A DNA stretch of 64,000 bases from Burkholderiales bacterium (GTDB lineage Bacteria; Pseudomonadota; Gammaproteobacteria; Burkholderiales; Burkholderiaceae), in the NCBI GenBank assembly GCA_026225235.1, contig JAMFSK010000039.1:1-64000 (forward strand), given 5' to 3'. Made by a program: the position numbers and the translations under genes. Shown one piece after another: positions 46,789 through 55,998 of this stretch; the stretch's first letter is position 1; each line of letters begins with the position of its first letter. The notes under the pieces were generated by a model. It worked only from the letters and a program-made list of their open reading frames with translations. It made no database searches and was not told where the DNA came from.

Positions 46789-47424
46789 CTACGGATTCTG
46801 CGCGGCAAGCCACGTGAGAATCTGACTGATAGCCGTGTCGCTCGCCACCGACAGTGCCTGTGCACCGCCGGCCGCGTCGGCCGTCGCAGCCGGCGACGAC
46901 ACGGTAAACGATTGCTGCGCGATCAGCGCATTCCCGTGCAGGAGCGTTGCCCGCAGGCGGACCACGCCCTGGCTCGTGCCAGGCTGGTCGAACACTTGTG
47001 CAAACTCGTCGAGCTCGACCTTCAGGACCGGCACGGCCGGGCCGCCATCGCTACTGTCGAGTACATGTCCCTGGCGGGCGATCTGGTCGCGCAGGCGTGT
47101 GCTGAAAAGTTGCGGCGGCGGCTCGGTCCAGCGACTGTCGGCGTAGGCATGCGCCTGACGATCATCGGCGTAGCGAAGGCGATACTGAAACGCATCGCTG
47201 CTCAACGCCGAGGGAGCCGAAACCGCCACCACGCGAATCGGCGTCGGCAAATGAACGGAGGCACTCGCCGTGCTATCCGGCAGCGCGCCAAAGTCGTAGC
47301 GCGCAAGGCCTGGCGCGGCGGCTCCGCCGCGGCCTACCGAGCAGCCAGCCAGCGTCGCCGCCGTAGCAAGCGTCGCGAACGCCAGGAGGATTAGCCGGCG
47401 TGAAGGGAACAGAGCGCGTGGCAT
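46789..47424 (-). CDS. ABC-type lipid transport auxiliary lipoprotein
   Basis: 211 residues with a lipoprotein signal ending TLAGC (Cys28) and an ABC-transport-auxiliary (PqiC-like) domain: YDFGALP, LRYADDRQAHAYADSRW and DEFAQVFD. It is last of the mlaE-mlaF-mlaD run, 67 bases after mlaD, so it probably acts at the outer membrane in the same lipid transport path. AAGGA lies upstream of the ATG at 47424; an ATG at 47466 is an alternative. Confidence 0.88.
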   Translation of the reverse strand: MPRALFPSRRLILLAFATLATAATLAGCSVGRGGAAAPGLARYDFGALPDSTASASVHLPTPIRVVAVSAPSALSSDAFQYRLRYADDRQAHAYADSRWTEPPPQLFSTRLRDQIARQGHVLDSSDGGPAVPVLKVELDEFAQVFDQPGTSQGVVRLRATLLHGNALIAQQSFTVSSPAATADAAGGAQALSVASDTAISQILTWLAAQNP

Positions 47425-47491
47425 GGTCAGCGTCCTTGGCCGCAAGGTGGGGTCGAAGTCGGGCATCGCATCATGAGTTCCTTGTTCCGTG

Positions 47492-48463
47492 TCATTGCGC
47501 GCCGCCGCCGGCAGTCGCCGCAGGCCAGTTGAAGCCAGCCTCGCCCGGGCCGGGTGCGGGCGCCGGCTGGCCGAACAGCAGGCCGCGTGGATTGTTCGAC
47601 AAGGTATCGGCCGCCCGGTTGAACGACTGCGTCGCCGCCCGGATGTCGTCCGACAACGAGGCGACGCGCGGCAGGGTTTCATAGTTCAGCGAGGCCGTGA
47701 TGCCCTGCATCGAATCTGACAATTGCGCGACGGCCGCCCCTGTCCGGGTCGCCGTATCGCCGACCTTGTTGAGGTTCTTCATCAGCGCGCCGTCCGGGCT
47801 GTTCAGGTTGAAGGCGAGTGTGTGAACCGAGTCGAGCGTCCGGTCGAGTTTGGCAATCGTCTCGGGCAAACGGGTCACGGCCGGGTTCGCGTTCTTGGCG
47901 AGTAGCGCCACATTGTCGGCAGCGTGCTGGAAGCTCTGCGCGGTATGCAGCAATTGCTGACGCGTTTCCTCGCCGACCAGACGGTTCAGCGACACGGTGA
48001 CCTGCTCCATCTGCTTGACCATCGCTTCGCCACGCTTTTGCAAGTCATCGAGCAAACCGGGACGCAGGGTCAGTTGCGCGACCTTGACCTCGCTCGAGGC
48101 CAGCGGCGTCGGATCGGTGCCGCTATCGTCGAGCTGCACGAAGCCCAGTCCGGTCACCCCCTGGTAGCCGAGCGTCGCATAGGTCGAATGCGTCATGGGC
48201 GTATCCGGATTGACGGCGATCCGCACGATGATGATGCCCGGATGCTTCGGATCAAACTGGATCTCGCGGACCTTGCCGACCGGGATCCCGCGATACCGCA
48301 CGATCGAATCGGGGTTCAGCCCGGTGACGCTAGTCCGCGCGATCAGGTCATACGGTATGCGTACTGCGCGATCGTGGTTGAACCACGCGATCACCAGCAC
48401 GACCACCGCGAGCAGACCGAGCGTGAAGGCTCCCGCCCAGAATGCATGTGACTTGTTTTCCAT
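47492..48463 (-). CDS. mlaD: MlaD family (MCE-domain) lipid transport protein
   Basis: 323 residues: one N-terminal helix, an MCE domain (VTGLNPDSIVRYRGIPVGKV, DDSGTDPTPLA) and a long helical C-terminal half. It binds phospholipid in the periplasm and is anchored beside the MlaE-MlaF transporter encoded just upstream. The C-terminal helical extension is longer than in E. coli MlaD and resembles PqiB/YebT-like or betaproteobacterial forms. Confidence 0.92.
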   Translation of the reverse strand: MENKSHAFWAGAFTLGLLAVVVLVIAWFNHDRAVRIPYDLIARTSVTGLNPDSIVRYRGIPVGKVREIQFDPKHPGIIIVRIAVNPDTPMTHSTYATLGYQGVTGLGFVQLDDSGTDPTPLASSEVKVAQLTLRPGLLDDLQKRGEAMVKQMEQVTVSLNRLVGEETRQQLLHTAQSFQHAADNVALLAKNANPAVTRLPETIAKLDRTLDSVHTLAFNLNSPDGALMKNLNKVGDTATRTGAAVAQLSDSMQGITASLNYETLPRVASLSDDIRAATQSFNRAADTLSNNPRGLLFGQPAPAPGPGEAGFNWPAATAGGGAQ

Positions 48464-48477
48464 GGCTTGCTGTCTCC

Positions 48478-49347
48478 CTAGCGCGCGATGTCGGCCGGCA
48501 CCGGCGCGAGCGCCGCGTCCGGCAAGTGCGCGCGCCGCTCCGGCGGCAACGCCTGTAATGCGCGCCGACCACGCGCGCCGAGGAAGTATTCGGTAATGAA
48601 AGGATGATCCATGCTTGCCACGGTCTCGACCGGCGCGTTGATGATGACCTTGCGATCGGCGAGCACGGCGACCCGCGTCGACAACGAGGTCATCGTGTCG
48701 AGATCGTGGGTGACCATCACCACGGTCAGGTCGAGCGCACGCCGAAGACTTGCGATCAGTTCGACGAACTCCTCGGAGGCTTGTGGATCGAGGCCGGCCG
48801 TCGGTTCGTCGAGAAAGAGCAGTTCAGGCTCGAGTGCAATCGCACGCGCGATGCCCACGCGCTTGATCATGCCCCCCGACAAGGCGGCGGGCATCTTCGA
48901 GGCGTGGCGGGTCGACAGGCCGACCATTTCGATCTTCAGCATCACGAGGTCATGCAGCAGGTCGGGTGGCACATGGCCGAGCTCTCTGATCGGTTGAGCA
49001 ATATTGTCGAACACACTCATCGCGGAGAACAACGCGCCGCGCTGGAAGAGCATGCCCGAGCGCGCGCGGATCAGGCGTGCATCGCGCCCCGACACTTTCG
49101 ACAGGTCGTGCCCCAGCACCCGGATGGTACCGGCTGTGGGGGCCTCGAGCCCGAGGATCTGTCGCACCAGCGTGGTCTTGCCGGCCCCGGAGCCGCCGAC
49201 CAGCGAAATCACCTCGCCATGCTGGACCTCGAAATCGAGATCCTCATGCACGACCGCCGACCCGTAGCGTTTGAGCAGACCACGCACCTCGATGGCGGGC
49301 GGGACGACGCTGGGCGATGCGCCCGGATCGGGAAGTCGATCGCTCAT
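48478..49347 (-). CDS. mlaF: ABC transporter ATP-binding protein, MlaF type
   Basis: 289 residues. Walker A GGSGAGKTTL, Q-loop SGMLFQRGALFSAMSV (the FQxGALF form typical of MlaF), signature LSGGM, Walker B LLFLDEPTAGLDP and switch histidine VTHD. It powers phospholipid movement through MlaE. Its start overlaps the mlaE stop (ATGA). Confidence 0.95.
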   Translation of the reverse strand: MSDRLPDPGASPSVVPPAIEVRGLLKRYGSAVVHEDLDFEVQHGEVISLVGGSGAGKTTLVRQILGLEAPTAGTIRVLGHDLSKVSGRDARLIRARSGMLFQRGALFSAMSVFDNIAQPIRELGHVPPDLLHDLVMLKIEMVGLSTRHASKMPAALSGGMIKRVGIARAIALEPELLFLDEPTAGLDPQASEEFVELIASLRRALDLTVVMVTHDLDTMTSLSTRVAVLADRKVIINAPVETVASMDHPFITEYFLGARGRRALQALPPERRAHLPDAALAPVPADIAR

Positions 49348-50474
49348 CGCAACCCCACACGCTGGAACATGATGGCAAACACCGCGTCGGCAAGGATCAC
49401 CACCGTGATCGAAGCGACGACCGAAGCCGTCGTGCCCGCGCCGAGACTTTGTGAGTTCGGTTTGATCCGGAAACCAAAATGACAACCGGTCAGCGCTATC
49501 AACATCCCGAACACCACGCCCTTGAGCAGGCCGATCCAGACGTTGCGGATGGGCACGACATTGGGCAACTGATGCAGAAACAGGCTCAGATCGATGTCGA
49601 GTGAGAAATGCGCCGCCACCGCGCCACCGAACAAGGCCACGATGTCGGTCCAGATGATCAGCAGCGGCATCGCGATGGCGAGCGCCACCACACGCGGAAA
49701 AACAAGACGCAGGCCGTGTGGGATGCCCATCACCTGCATCGCGTCGAGTTCTTCCGTCACGCGCATCACCCCGATCTGCGCGGTGATCGCGGAGCCCGAA
49801 CGACCGGCGACCAGAATCGCGGCAAGCACCGGCCCGAGCTCACGAATGATCGTCAGACCCAGCACGTTGACGATGTAAGTGCTCGCGCCGAACAAGCGCA
49901 ATTGCTGCGACGACAAATAGCTCAGCACGATCCCGATCAGGAAACCGACCAGCGCCGTGATCGGCAGCGCACGCGCGCCCGCCGTATAAACGTTCGCGGA
50001 GATCTCGCTCCAGGGCACTTTGCGCCGGCCGCGCAGCACGCGCCCGCAGTCGAGGATAAAGGCCCCGAACAGCGAGATGCCGTCGGTCATGTGATGCAGG
50101 AACTTGAAGATCGACAGGCCAAGGCCCGTCACGAAGTCGATCCGCTCGGGCTTGTCGGGTCGTTCGAACTGCTCGTCAAGCGCGGCAATCCGGTCGAAGA
50201 TCTGCCGCTGCATGTCGGTCAGGCGGACGGCTGTCGGCCACTTGCGACCCCAGACGCGCCATAACGCCTGCCCCCCCGCGTGGTCGAGCCGTTCGATCGC
50301 GCTCAGGTCCCACTCATGCGCGTTGGCGTGATGGAGCTGACGGATCTTCTTGGACACGCCGCCGCGCTGCTGGTCAATGGCCAGCGCGAGCGCAGTCCAT
50401 TGCCCGGAGAGGCGCACGACCGGCCCTTCGACGCCGGCGTCGATCTGCAGTTTCGGGGGAGTATCGAAATCCAA
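49344..50474 (-). CDS. mlaE: MlaE family lipid ABC permease with STAS domain
   Basis: About 376 residues: an N-terminal STAS-like domain (about 1-110), then the MlaE permease with five to six helices and the coupling segment IRELGPVLAAILVAGRSGSA. The frame is open to a TTG at 50546, but that TTG is inside the likely promoter. No ATG lies in the N-terminal part, so a TTG at 50474 (LDFDTPPKL) or 50486 is taken. It works with MlaF and MlaD encoded downstream. Confidence 0.9.
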   Translation of the reverse strand: MDFDTPPKLQIDAGVEGPVVRLSGQWTALALAIDQQRGGVSKKIRQLHHANAHEWDLSAIERLDHAGGQALWRVWGRKWPTAVRLTDMQRQIFDRIAALDEQFERPDKPERIDFVTGLGLSIFKFLHHMTDGISLFGAFILDCGRVLRGRRKVPWSEISANVYTAGARALPITALVGFLIGIVLSYLSSQQLRLFGASTYIVNVLGLTIIRELGPVLAAILVAGRSGSAITAQIGVMRVTEELDAMQVMGIPHGLRLVFPRVVALAIAMPLLIIWTDIVALFGGAVAAHFSLDIDLSLFLHQLPNVVPIRNVWIGLLKGVVFGMLIALTGCHFGFRIKPNSQSLGAGTTASVVASITVVILADAVFAIMFQRVGLR

Positions 50475-50518
50475 AGCGTTCGCCAATGATCGCGTGAAGT
50501 GGACAGGGTGCTCGCGGC

Positions 50519-50546
50519 ATTGTAACGAACCCCCCTCGGTAAGCAA
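50519..50546 (-). promoter_or_regulatory. Promoter of the mla operon
   Basis: On the minus strand TTGCTT (50541-50546), a 16-base spacer with a run of six G, then TACAAT (50519-50524). Transcription would start near 50512, which decides against the longest mlaE start. Confidence 0.6.
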
Positions 50547-50601
50547 TCAGCGAAACACGCGATAGCCAGTCGACCAGGCGGCAGCGCGTAAGTTCGCTCG
50601 T

Positions 50602-50607
50602 TACAAT
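50602..50607 (+). promoter_or_regulatory. -10 box of birA placed for a leaderless transcript
   Basis: TACAAT ends 7 bases before the birA ATG at 50614, so transcription would begin at or next to the start codon. No ribosome site is visible. The -35 is poor. Confidence 0.45.
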
Positions 50608-50613
50608 AAGCCC

Positions 50614-51648
50614 ATGAGCAAAACTGACCAGACCCCTTCACGTCCCTCCCCCGTGGCTGACGCCGCCGGCGCGCGACGGATCGACCTGCGCCAGCTCGAA
50701 TCGCAACTGAGCACAGGCGCGCGCGCCTGGCCCATCGACGTCGTCGAGCAGACCACCTCGACCAATGCCGACTTGCTTGAAGCCTTGCGCGCCGAGCGCG
50801 CATCGGCGGGCCGTCGAGCGGACGGTCCATCGTTGGCTGGAAATATTACGGGCCAACACCCGGCCGACGCGCAGGCTGCGACAAGATCGATCACCGGCGG
50901 CATCGCTGGACCGGCAACCGGCATGCTGCTCGCCGGTTCAGCCGGCCTTACAAACGCACGCGTCAGACTAGCGTATGAGCAAACCGCGGGCCGCGGTCGC
51001 CGCGGCCGCAGTTGGGTCGCGCAACCGGGCGACGCGCTGCTGTTTTCGGTTGGCGGCTATCTGCCACGCGGCATCGAGAGGCTCGTCGGACTCAGTCTCG
51101 CGGTCGGGCTTGCCGTGTACGAAGCACTGGGCGAATTGCCAGTCGACGCGGCGCGACTTGCGCTCAAATGGCCCAACGATGTCCTGGTTGACGGTGCAAA
51201 AGTCTCGGGGATCCTGATCGAGACCGCAGGCGGCGACGCACTGACGACCGCCGTGGTGGTCGGGATCGGCATCAATCTGCACGGCGCGGCGACACTCGCG
51301 GCACGCATGCCCACGCCCTCGGCCATCCCCGGTGCGGCGCCACCGACACCCCCGACCGCGCTCGATGCGATCTGGGCGACACCGTCGATGACCGACTTGC
51401 TCGCGACGCTTCTTAACGCACTCGAGCGCACCTTTACGCGCTTTGGCGCGGGTGGCTTTGCGCCGTTCCGCGCGGCGTGGTGTGAGGCCGATGCCTATCG
51501 GGACTGTGCCGTCGCGCTCTACGAGGGTGGCAACATCGCGGTGCAGGGGATCGGTCGCGGGGTCGACGCGCAGGGGCAATTGCTTCTTGAAACGGCGCAA
51601 GGTCTGCGTGCGATCGCGAGCGGCGACGTCTCGCTGCGCCTCGCATGA
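50614..51648 (+). CDS. birA: Biotin-[acetyl-CoA-carboxylase] ligase
   Basis: 344-residue enzyme that joins biotin to its carrier proteins. The ligase core has TTSTN (47-51), [11 protein letters not shown] (122-132), LKWPNDVLV and GIGINL. There is no N-terminal DNA-binding domain, so it is the monofunctional type. About 45 extra low-complexity residues lie between TTSTN and the GRGRRGR loop compared with E. coli BirA. It overlaps coaX by 4 bases. Confidence 0.94.
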   Translation: MSKTDQTPSRPSPVADAAGARRIDLRQLESQLSTGARAWPIDVVEQTTSTNADLLEALRAERASAGRRADGPSLAGNITGQHPADAQAATRSITGGIAGPATGMLLAGSAGLTNARVRLAYEQTAGRGRRGRSWVAQPGDALLFSVGGYLPRGIERLVGLSLAVGLAVYEALGELPVDAARLALKWPNDVLVDGAKVSGILIETAGGDALTTAVVVGIGINLHGAATLAARMPTPSAIPGAAPPTPPTALDAIWATPSMTDLLATLLNALERTFTRFGAGGFAPFRAAWCEADAYRDCAVALYEGGNIAVQGIGRGVDAQGQLLLETAQGLRAIASGDVSLRLA

Positions 51649-52433
51649 CGCGCGCGCTGTTGGTGGATGCGGGCAACAGCCGCGTCAAATGGGCGCTTGC
51701 AGAGGACTCGCAGATCGTCGCCGACGGTGTGTTCGATCATGGACAGACAGCGGCTCAACGCGCCCTGTTTGCCGCACTCCCCCTGCCTGCAGGCGCCTGG
51801 ATATCCAATGTGGCGGGCCCCGAAGCGGCGGTGCGAATCGGTGAACTGCTGGATGCGGTCTGGCCCGGTCTCGAATACCATTGGGTGCGAGCCCAGGCGC
51901 GGCAAGGCGGCGTAGTGAACGGCTATGTCGAGCCGGGGCAACTCGGGAGCGACCGCTGGTGCGGCATGATCGGTGCACGCGCCGCGTATCCCGACGAGCA
52001 CTTGCTGATCGCCACGCTCGGCACCGCGACGACCATTGAAGCCTTGCGTGCCGATGGCCAGTTTGTCGGTGGACTGATCGCCCCGGGCTGGACCCTGATG
52101 ATGAACTCGCTGGGTCAGCACACCGCGCAGCTACCGTCGCTCGACGAGGCCGAAGTACAACAGGCATTGCGCCCGGCCGGGGCCGGCGAGCATATTGGAG
52201 GGGCCTTCGCATGCGATACTCGCAGCGCGCTCAGCGAAGGCTGCCGGATCGCTCAGGCGGCGTTCGTCGAATACGCCTGGCGCGATGCGAGCGCGACCTT
52301 TGCCGCGCCGGTTCGATGCATACTCAGCGGCGGCGCCGCGGAGGCAATCGGGCCTGCATTGCAGGTACCCTTCACGCGGCACGACGGTCTGGTACTGGCC
52401 GGCCTCGCACGGATTGCAGCAGATAAAAGCTAA
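51645..52433 (+). CDS. coaX: Type III pantothenate kinase
   Basis: 262-residue ASKHA-fold kinase for the first step of coenzyme A synthesis. Phosphate loop [22 protein letters not shown], and [11 protein letters not shown] are the type III signatures. Coupled to birA by an ATGA overlap. Confidence 0.95.
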   Translation: MTRALLVDAGNSRVKWALAEDSQIVADGVFDHGQTAAQRALFAALPLPAGAWISNVAGPEAAVRIGELLDAVWPGLEYHWVRAQARQGGVVNGYVEPGQLGSDRWCGMIGARAAYPDEHLLIATLGTATTIEALRADGQFVGGLIAPGWTLMMNSLGQHTAQLPSLDEAEVQQALRPAGAGEHIGGAFACDTRSALSEGCRIAQAAFVEYAWRDASATFAAPVRCILSGGAAEAIGPALQVPFTRHDGLVLAGLARIAADKS

Positions 52434-52448
52434 CAAGGAGTGGGAACG

Positions 52449-52811
52449 ATGTTGCGTTGGGTGATCGCCTTTCTGCTTATTGCCAACCTGGCCGCCTTTG
52501 CCGCGCTCAGTGGTGCGTTCGGCCCGCTTCCCTCAGCGGGCGATCTTGAGCCTGGCCATGTCAGCAGCCAGATCCATCCCGAGCATCTCGACGTGCAACT
52601 GGCTTCGGCCGAGACCGCGGCTGCGCCGGTGGTCGGCGCGCCGGTCGATGCCTCCGCGCCTGACGCGGCGTCGCTGCCGGCTGCTGGCGTGCCGGCCTCA
52701 GGCACGATGGAACCCGCAACGAGCGACGCCGCTGCGGCAAGTTCTGCCGCCGCCTCCGCCGCACCGGCCACGGCCGCACCAGCCTCATCGGCAGCGTCGG
52801 ACGCGAAGTAG
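52449..52811 (+). CDS. Truncated membrane protein, probable former SPOR-domain protein
   Basis: 120 residues: an N-terminal helix (MLRWVIAFLLIANLAAFAAL), a short segment (LEPGHVSSQIHPEHLDVQLA), then an Ala/Pro/Ser tail. In related genomes the gene after coaX encodes a longer protein that ends in a SPOR domain. Here the frame stops at the end of the linker and no SPOR-like sequence follows. AAGGAG lies 8 bases before the ATG. Whether the short form is functional is unknown. Confidence 0.65.
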   Translation: MLRWVIAFLLIANLAAFAALSGAFGPLPSAGDLEPGHVSSQIHPEHLDVQLASAETAAAPVVGAPVDASAPDAASLPAAGVPASGTMEPATSDAAAASSAAASAAPATAAPASSAASDAK

Positions 52812-52826
52812 TCGCACAGTTTTCGG

Positions 52827-52875
52827 CTTCGGGCTTCGGGCTTCGGGCTTCGGGCTTCGGGCTTCGGGCTTCGGG
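52827..52875. repeat. Seven perfect copies of the heptamer CTTCGGG
   Basis: Positions 52827-52875 are seven uninterrupted copies of CTTCGGG, starting 15 bases after the stop of the truncated membrane protein. The length and copy number equal those of the CTGGGGG array at 3461-3509. Confidence 0.95.
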
Positions 52876-52957
52876 CTTTCGCCAGCATTGAACATCCAGT
52901 CCGCTGCACACGCGCGCCTCGATGCGATCTCTACACGCGGCTCACGGCTGCGCTTTC

Positions 52958-53440
52958 CTACTGCGCTGAGCGCACCTTCTTCAGCAAGGCCGTCGTCGAA
53001 CGCTGATGTTCGAACGGGATCGCCAGCGCGCGCCCACCCCAACCTTGCACGAGTGCCGTCTCCGGCAATGTATCCATCTGATAGTCGCCGCCCTTGACCA
53101 GGATGTCGGGCCGCAACTGCCCGATCAGCTCGACAGGCGTCGACTCACCGAACAGCACCACCCAATCGACACTTTCCAGCGCAGCGAGCAGCGCCATGCG
53201 GTCCGCCTCCTGATTGATCGGTCGGTCATCTCCTTTGCCAAGCGTGCGAACCGATGCGTCGCTATTGACCCCGACGATCAGGCAAGCGCCCAACGCACGC
53301 GCGTCAGCAAGGTAGGTCACGTGACCTCGATGGAGGATGTCGAACACGCCGTTGGTAAAGACGACTGGCGCCTCCATTGAGGCGCGTCGCGCCACGAGTT
53401 CTTCGCGGCTGACAATCTTGCGTTCGAAGGAAGCGGACAT
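52958..53440 (-). CDS. rfaE2: D-glycero-beta-D-manno-heptose 1-phosphate adenylyltransferase
   Basis: 160-residue nucleotidyltransferase making ADP-heptose for the LPS core. The cytidylyltransferase-fold motif is VFTNGVFDILHRGHVTYL, and VKGGDYQ and PFEHQRSTTALL follow. It is the separate C-terminal half of what is HldE in E. coli; the kinase half is not in the window. Confidence 0.95.
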   Translation of the reverse strand: MSASFERKIVSREELVARRASMEAPVVFTNGVFDILHRGHVTYLADARALGACLIVGVNSDASVRTLGKGDDRPINQEADRMALLAALESVDWVVLFGESTPVELIGQLRPDILVKGGDYQMDTLPETALVQGWGGRALAIPFEHQRSTTALLKKVRSAQ

Positions 53441-53460
53441 CGAGTTTCCGAATAAAGGAC

Positions 53461-53490
53461 AAAAAAAAGCCCGTCGACGACGAGCTTTTT
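53461..53490 (-). terminator. Terminator of the ferritin-like gene
   Basis: On the minus strand AAAAGCTCGTC pairs with GACGGGCTTTT (one G-T pair, 3-base loop) and is followed by eight T. It separates this gene from rfaE2. Confidence 0.88.
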
Positions 53491-53533
53491 AACATGTTCA
53501 GCTTACGCGCGGCCCTGCGGCCGCGCAGCGAAA

Positions 53534-54415
53534 TCAGGCGAGCTGTTCTGCGCTGCCTTCTTCCTTGCCTGCGGCCTGCAGACGCTGCACCACTTCCTTG
53601 CGGTAGCGGTTCAGTTCCTGCGCGGTCGTGAACGTGCGCTCGAAGAGCACCGACAGATTGTGCAGAATCCGTTCGACCACTTTCTTTTCCCAGCTGTCGT
53701 CAAACCGGATTTGTTCGTCGAGCCAGTGTTCGAGCCACTCAGGATCCGGCAGACGCGACTGGATCGTGTCACGCGGAAAAAGATCGCGATTCACGTGCAG
53801 GTTCGTCGGGTGAAGCGGCTTTTCGGTGCGACGCGCCGATGCCATCAGCACACCGATCTTTGCAAATGCGGCGCGCGCCGTGTCGCCGAAGTTGGCAAGC
53901 GCCTTCTTCATATAACGCAGATAGGCACCGCCATGGCGCGCTTCATCGCGCGAAATGGTTTCGTAGATTTGCTTAATCACGGGTTCCGTGTGCCATTCCG
54001 CGGCGCGACGATACCAATGGTTCAGGCGAATTTCGCCGCAGAAGTGCAGCATCAACGTTTCGAGCGGCGGGGCCGGGTCGAACGTGAAGCGCACTGCATG
54101 CAGTTCGGCTTCAGTCGGCACGAGTTCGGGTTTGAAGCGGCGCAGGTATTCCATCAACACCAGCGAATGCTTTTGCTCCTCGAAGAACCACACGCTCATG
54201 AACGCAGAGAAATCGCTGTCGTGATGATTGTCACGCAGAAACATCTCCGTGGCCGGCAGCGCCGCCCACTCGGTAATGGCGTTCATCTTGATCGTGGCCG
54301 CTTGCTCGTCCGACAGCAAGGAAGCGTCGAAACGGTCCCACGGAATGTCCTTCTCCATATCCCAGCGGACGGATTCAAGCGATTTATACAGTTCCGGATA
54401 AAGCATCGTTTCCAT
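53534..54415 (-). CDS. Ferritin-like diiron-domain protein
   Basis: 293 residues, mainly helical. FFEEQKHS and SRDEARHGG give two ExxH-type metal motifs of a carboxylate-bridged diiron centre, as in acyl-ACP desaturase and related ferritin-like proteins. Substrate unknown. The start METMLYPEL at 54415 follows AGGAAA; the frame is open to 54574 without family-like sequence. Confidence 0.87.
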   Translation of the reverse strand: METMLYPELYKSLESVRWDMEKDIPWDRFDASLLSDEQAATIKMNAITEWAALPATEMFLRDNHHDSDFSAFMSVWFFEEQKHSLVLMEYLRRFKPELVPTEAELHAVRFTFDPAPPLETLMLHFCGEIRLNHWYRRAAEWHTEPVIKQIYETISRDEARHGGAYLRYMKKALANFGDTARAAFAKIGVLMASARRTEKPLHPTNLHVNRDLFPRDTIQSRLPDPEWLEHWLDEQIRFDDSWEKKVVERILHNLSVLFERTFTTAQELNRYRKEVVQRLQAAGKEEGSAEQLA

Positions 54416-54867
54416 TTTCCTACCCCTTTTCAGCGCAATGCCTGAAGGTCGCCGACGTCGCGTCCGGCAGGACGCGACGGATTCGACTTCGGTCGTGGCG
54501 CCAGCCAACCTGTCAATGCAAGGCCAACTCTTAAATATTTTACGCAGCAAACACCGTGACAGATGCAGCGCCACGGGGATATTTGGCCCCTATGCGCCAG
54601 TGCGGCCGAGTAGGGTGCGCATTTCCCCAGCCGCGGGAAAGCCGTCGATTTTAGCATGCTGAATGTGGCGGAATTACGAGGCAAGGGTCCAGCGGGAGGC
54701 TCGGAGTCCGAATAGGCCTCTGTTTATGTCGGCATGCCTGTCGTTCTGTCACGGTGCGCTTGCGCGGGATCAGCGCAAACCCTTGCGTGTCGGCAACGCA
54801 ACAGCACGGGCCTTCGTGAGGCGCTCGAGCCCGTGTTCGCGAGGGGCTCGAGCGATGTTAAATGTGC
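54416..54867. other. Gene-free spacer
   Basis: About 450 bases. An AT-rich spot with AAATATTTTA near 54532-54542 in an otherwise GC-rich sequence probably belongs to the promoter of the ferritin-like gene. CGCTCGAGCCC (54822-54832) and GGGCTCGAGCG (54844-54854) form an 11-bp hairpin just past the MerR gene, a possible terminator without T tract. Confidence 0.5.
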
Positions 54868-55863
54868 TCAGGAGACAGGGTGGTCCTTGCGCCACCCGAC
54901 CACGGCCTCATCGATCCGGCTTAGCGCGCTGACTTGCTCGATGCCGGCAAGCATGCGACGCCCAAGCGCCGGCGAAGCGCCCCCGACCCAGATCGCGACG
55001 CCTGCGGGCAGGCGTTCACGCAGTTCGGCGAGGCTCGACAAAACATCTTGCGCGCCCATCATTGCAGAAAATGACAAACCCACGACATCGGCGCGCTGAG
55101 CCTCAGCCGCCGCGCACACCTCAAGCAAAGGGGTTTGCGTGCCGAGCGAAATGCAGACCGCTCCCGACAGCATCAGCATGGCCTCGGCCATCAGCATGCC
55201 AAGCCCATGCTGCTCGCCCGGCGTGGTCGTGAGCAAGACACGAGGACGCTGTTGGGCGTCTTCCCCGTTGTCGGGCATCAGGTTCATCGCGCCGCGCAGC
55301 AGTTGCTGGAGGATCTCGGTGAACAGGTGCTCGTGGTAGACCTGCAATCGCCCGCTCGCCCACGCTTCGCCCACCCGCGTGGCAAGCGGCGCCGCCGTTT
55401 CCACGACGAAACGCCCCAGTCCGAAACTCAGCAGACGTTGCGCCAGCATGCGGCGGACTTCGCTGACCTGCCCTTCGCCCAGCGTCCTGATCAGGGCGTC
55501 GAGCGCTTCGTCGGGCAACGTGCCGACGCGCGGCGTGGTCGATCCGGCCAGTTGCTGAAGCGCGTCAAGCGACAAGTGGACAACTTTGCCCGGCCGATGG
55601 CCGCCGTCGAGCAGCCGTTTGACGATCTTGAGCCGCTCGATCTGCTCGGCGGGATAAACACGCTCGCCGCCGTCCGCACGCAGCGGTAGCGGAAAACCAT
55701 AACGGCGCTCCCAGACACGCAGGGTGTCCTTGGTCAGGCCGAGCTCGCGCGCGATCACACCAATACCGAGCGCGCCTGCGGTATCGGTGGGTGGATACGT
55801 CCTCGTCGGGTCATCGACAGGCACTTGCGCCTCATCAACAAGGGTAGACAAATCGGTTTGCAT
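54868..55863 (-). CDS. MerR-family regulator with cobalamin-binding domain (CarH/LitR type)
   Basis: 331 residues: MerR helix-turn-helix (about 33-62, RELGLTKDTLRVWERRYGF), a four-helix cap, and a B12-binding Rossmann domain. It keeps the CarH photoreceptor signature W-x9-EH (Trp168, Glu178, His179) and E-x-H-xx-G (Glu217, His219) for lower cobalt ligation. CarH and LitR bind adenosylcobalamin in the dark and release DNA in light. The target here is unknown; no carotenoid gene is adjacent. Confidence 0.88.
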   Translation of the reverse strand: MQTDLSTLVDEAQVPVDDPTRTYPPTDTAGALGIGVIARELGLTKDTLRVWERRYGFPLPLRADGGERVYPAEQIERLKIVKRLLDGGHRPGKVVHLSLDALQQLAGSTTPRVGTLPDEALDALIRTLGEGQVSEVRRMLAQRLLSFGLGRFVVETAAPLATRVGEAWASGRLQVYHEHLFTEILQQLLRGAMNLMPDNGEDAQQRPRVLLTTTPGEQHGLGMLMAEAMLMLSGAVCISLGTQTPLLEVCAAAEAQRADVVGLSFSAMMGAQDVLSSLAELRERLPAGVAIWVGGASPALGRRMLAGIEQVSALSRIDEAVVGWRKDHPVS

Positions 55864-55907
55864 GATCGTTTGACCTGGACAATTTTCCCAGATTGGAACC
55901 TAGAACG

Positions 55908-55913
55908 ATTATA
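55908..55913 (-). promoter_or_regulatory. -10 box of the MerR/B12 regulator gene
   Basis: TATAAT on the minus strand, about 45 bases before the start codon. The -35 region is poor, as is common for MerR-family or activator-dependent promoters. Confidence 0.45.
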
Positions 55914-55998
55914 GGCTGTGAAAACCGACATGTATCCGTGAAGTTTGTCCACCCCTCCCGCATCGACACCTGGAAAGGACGATTGCGCTATCGACGCA

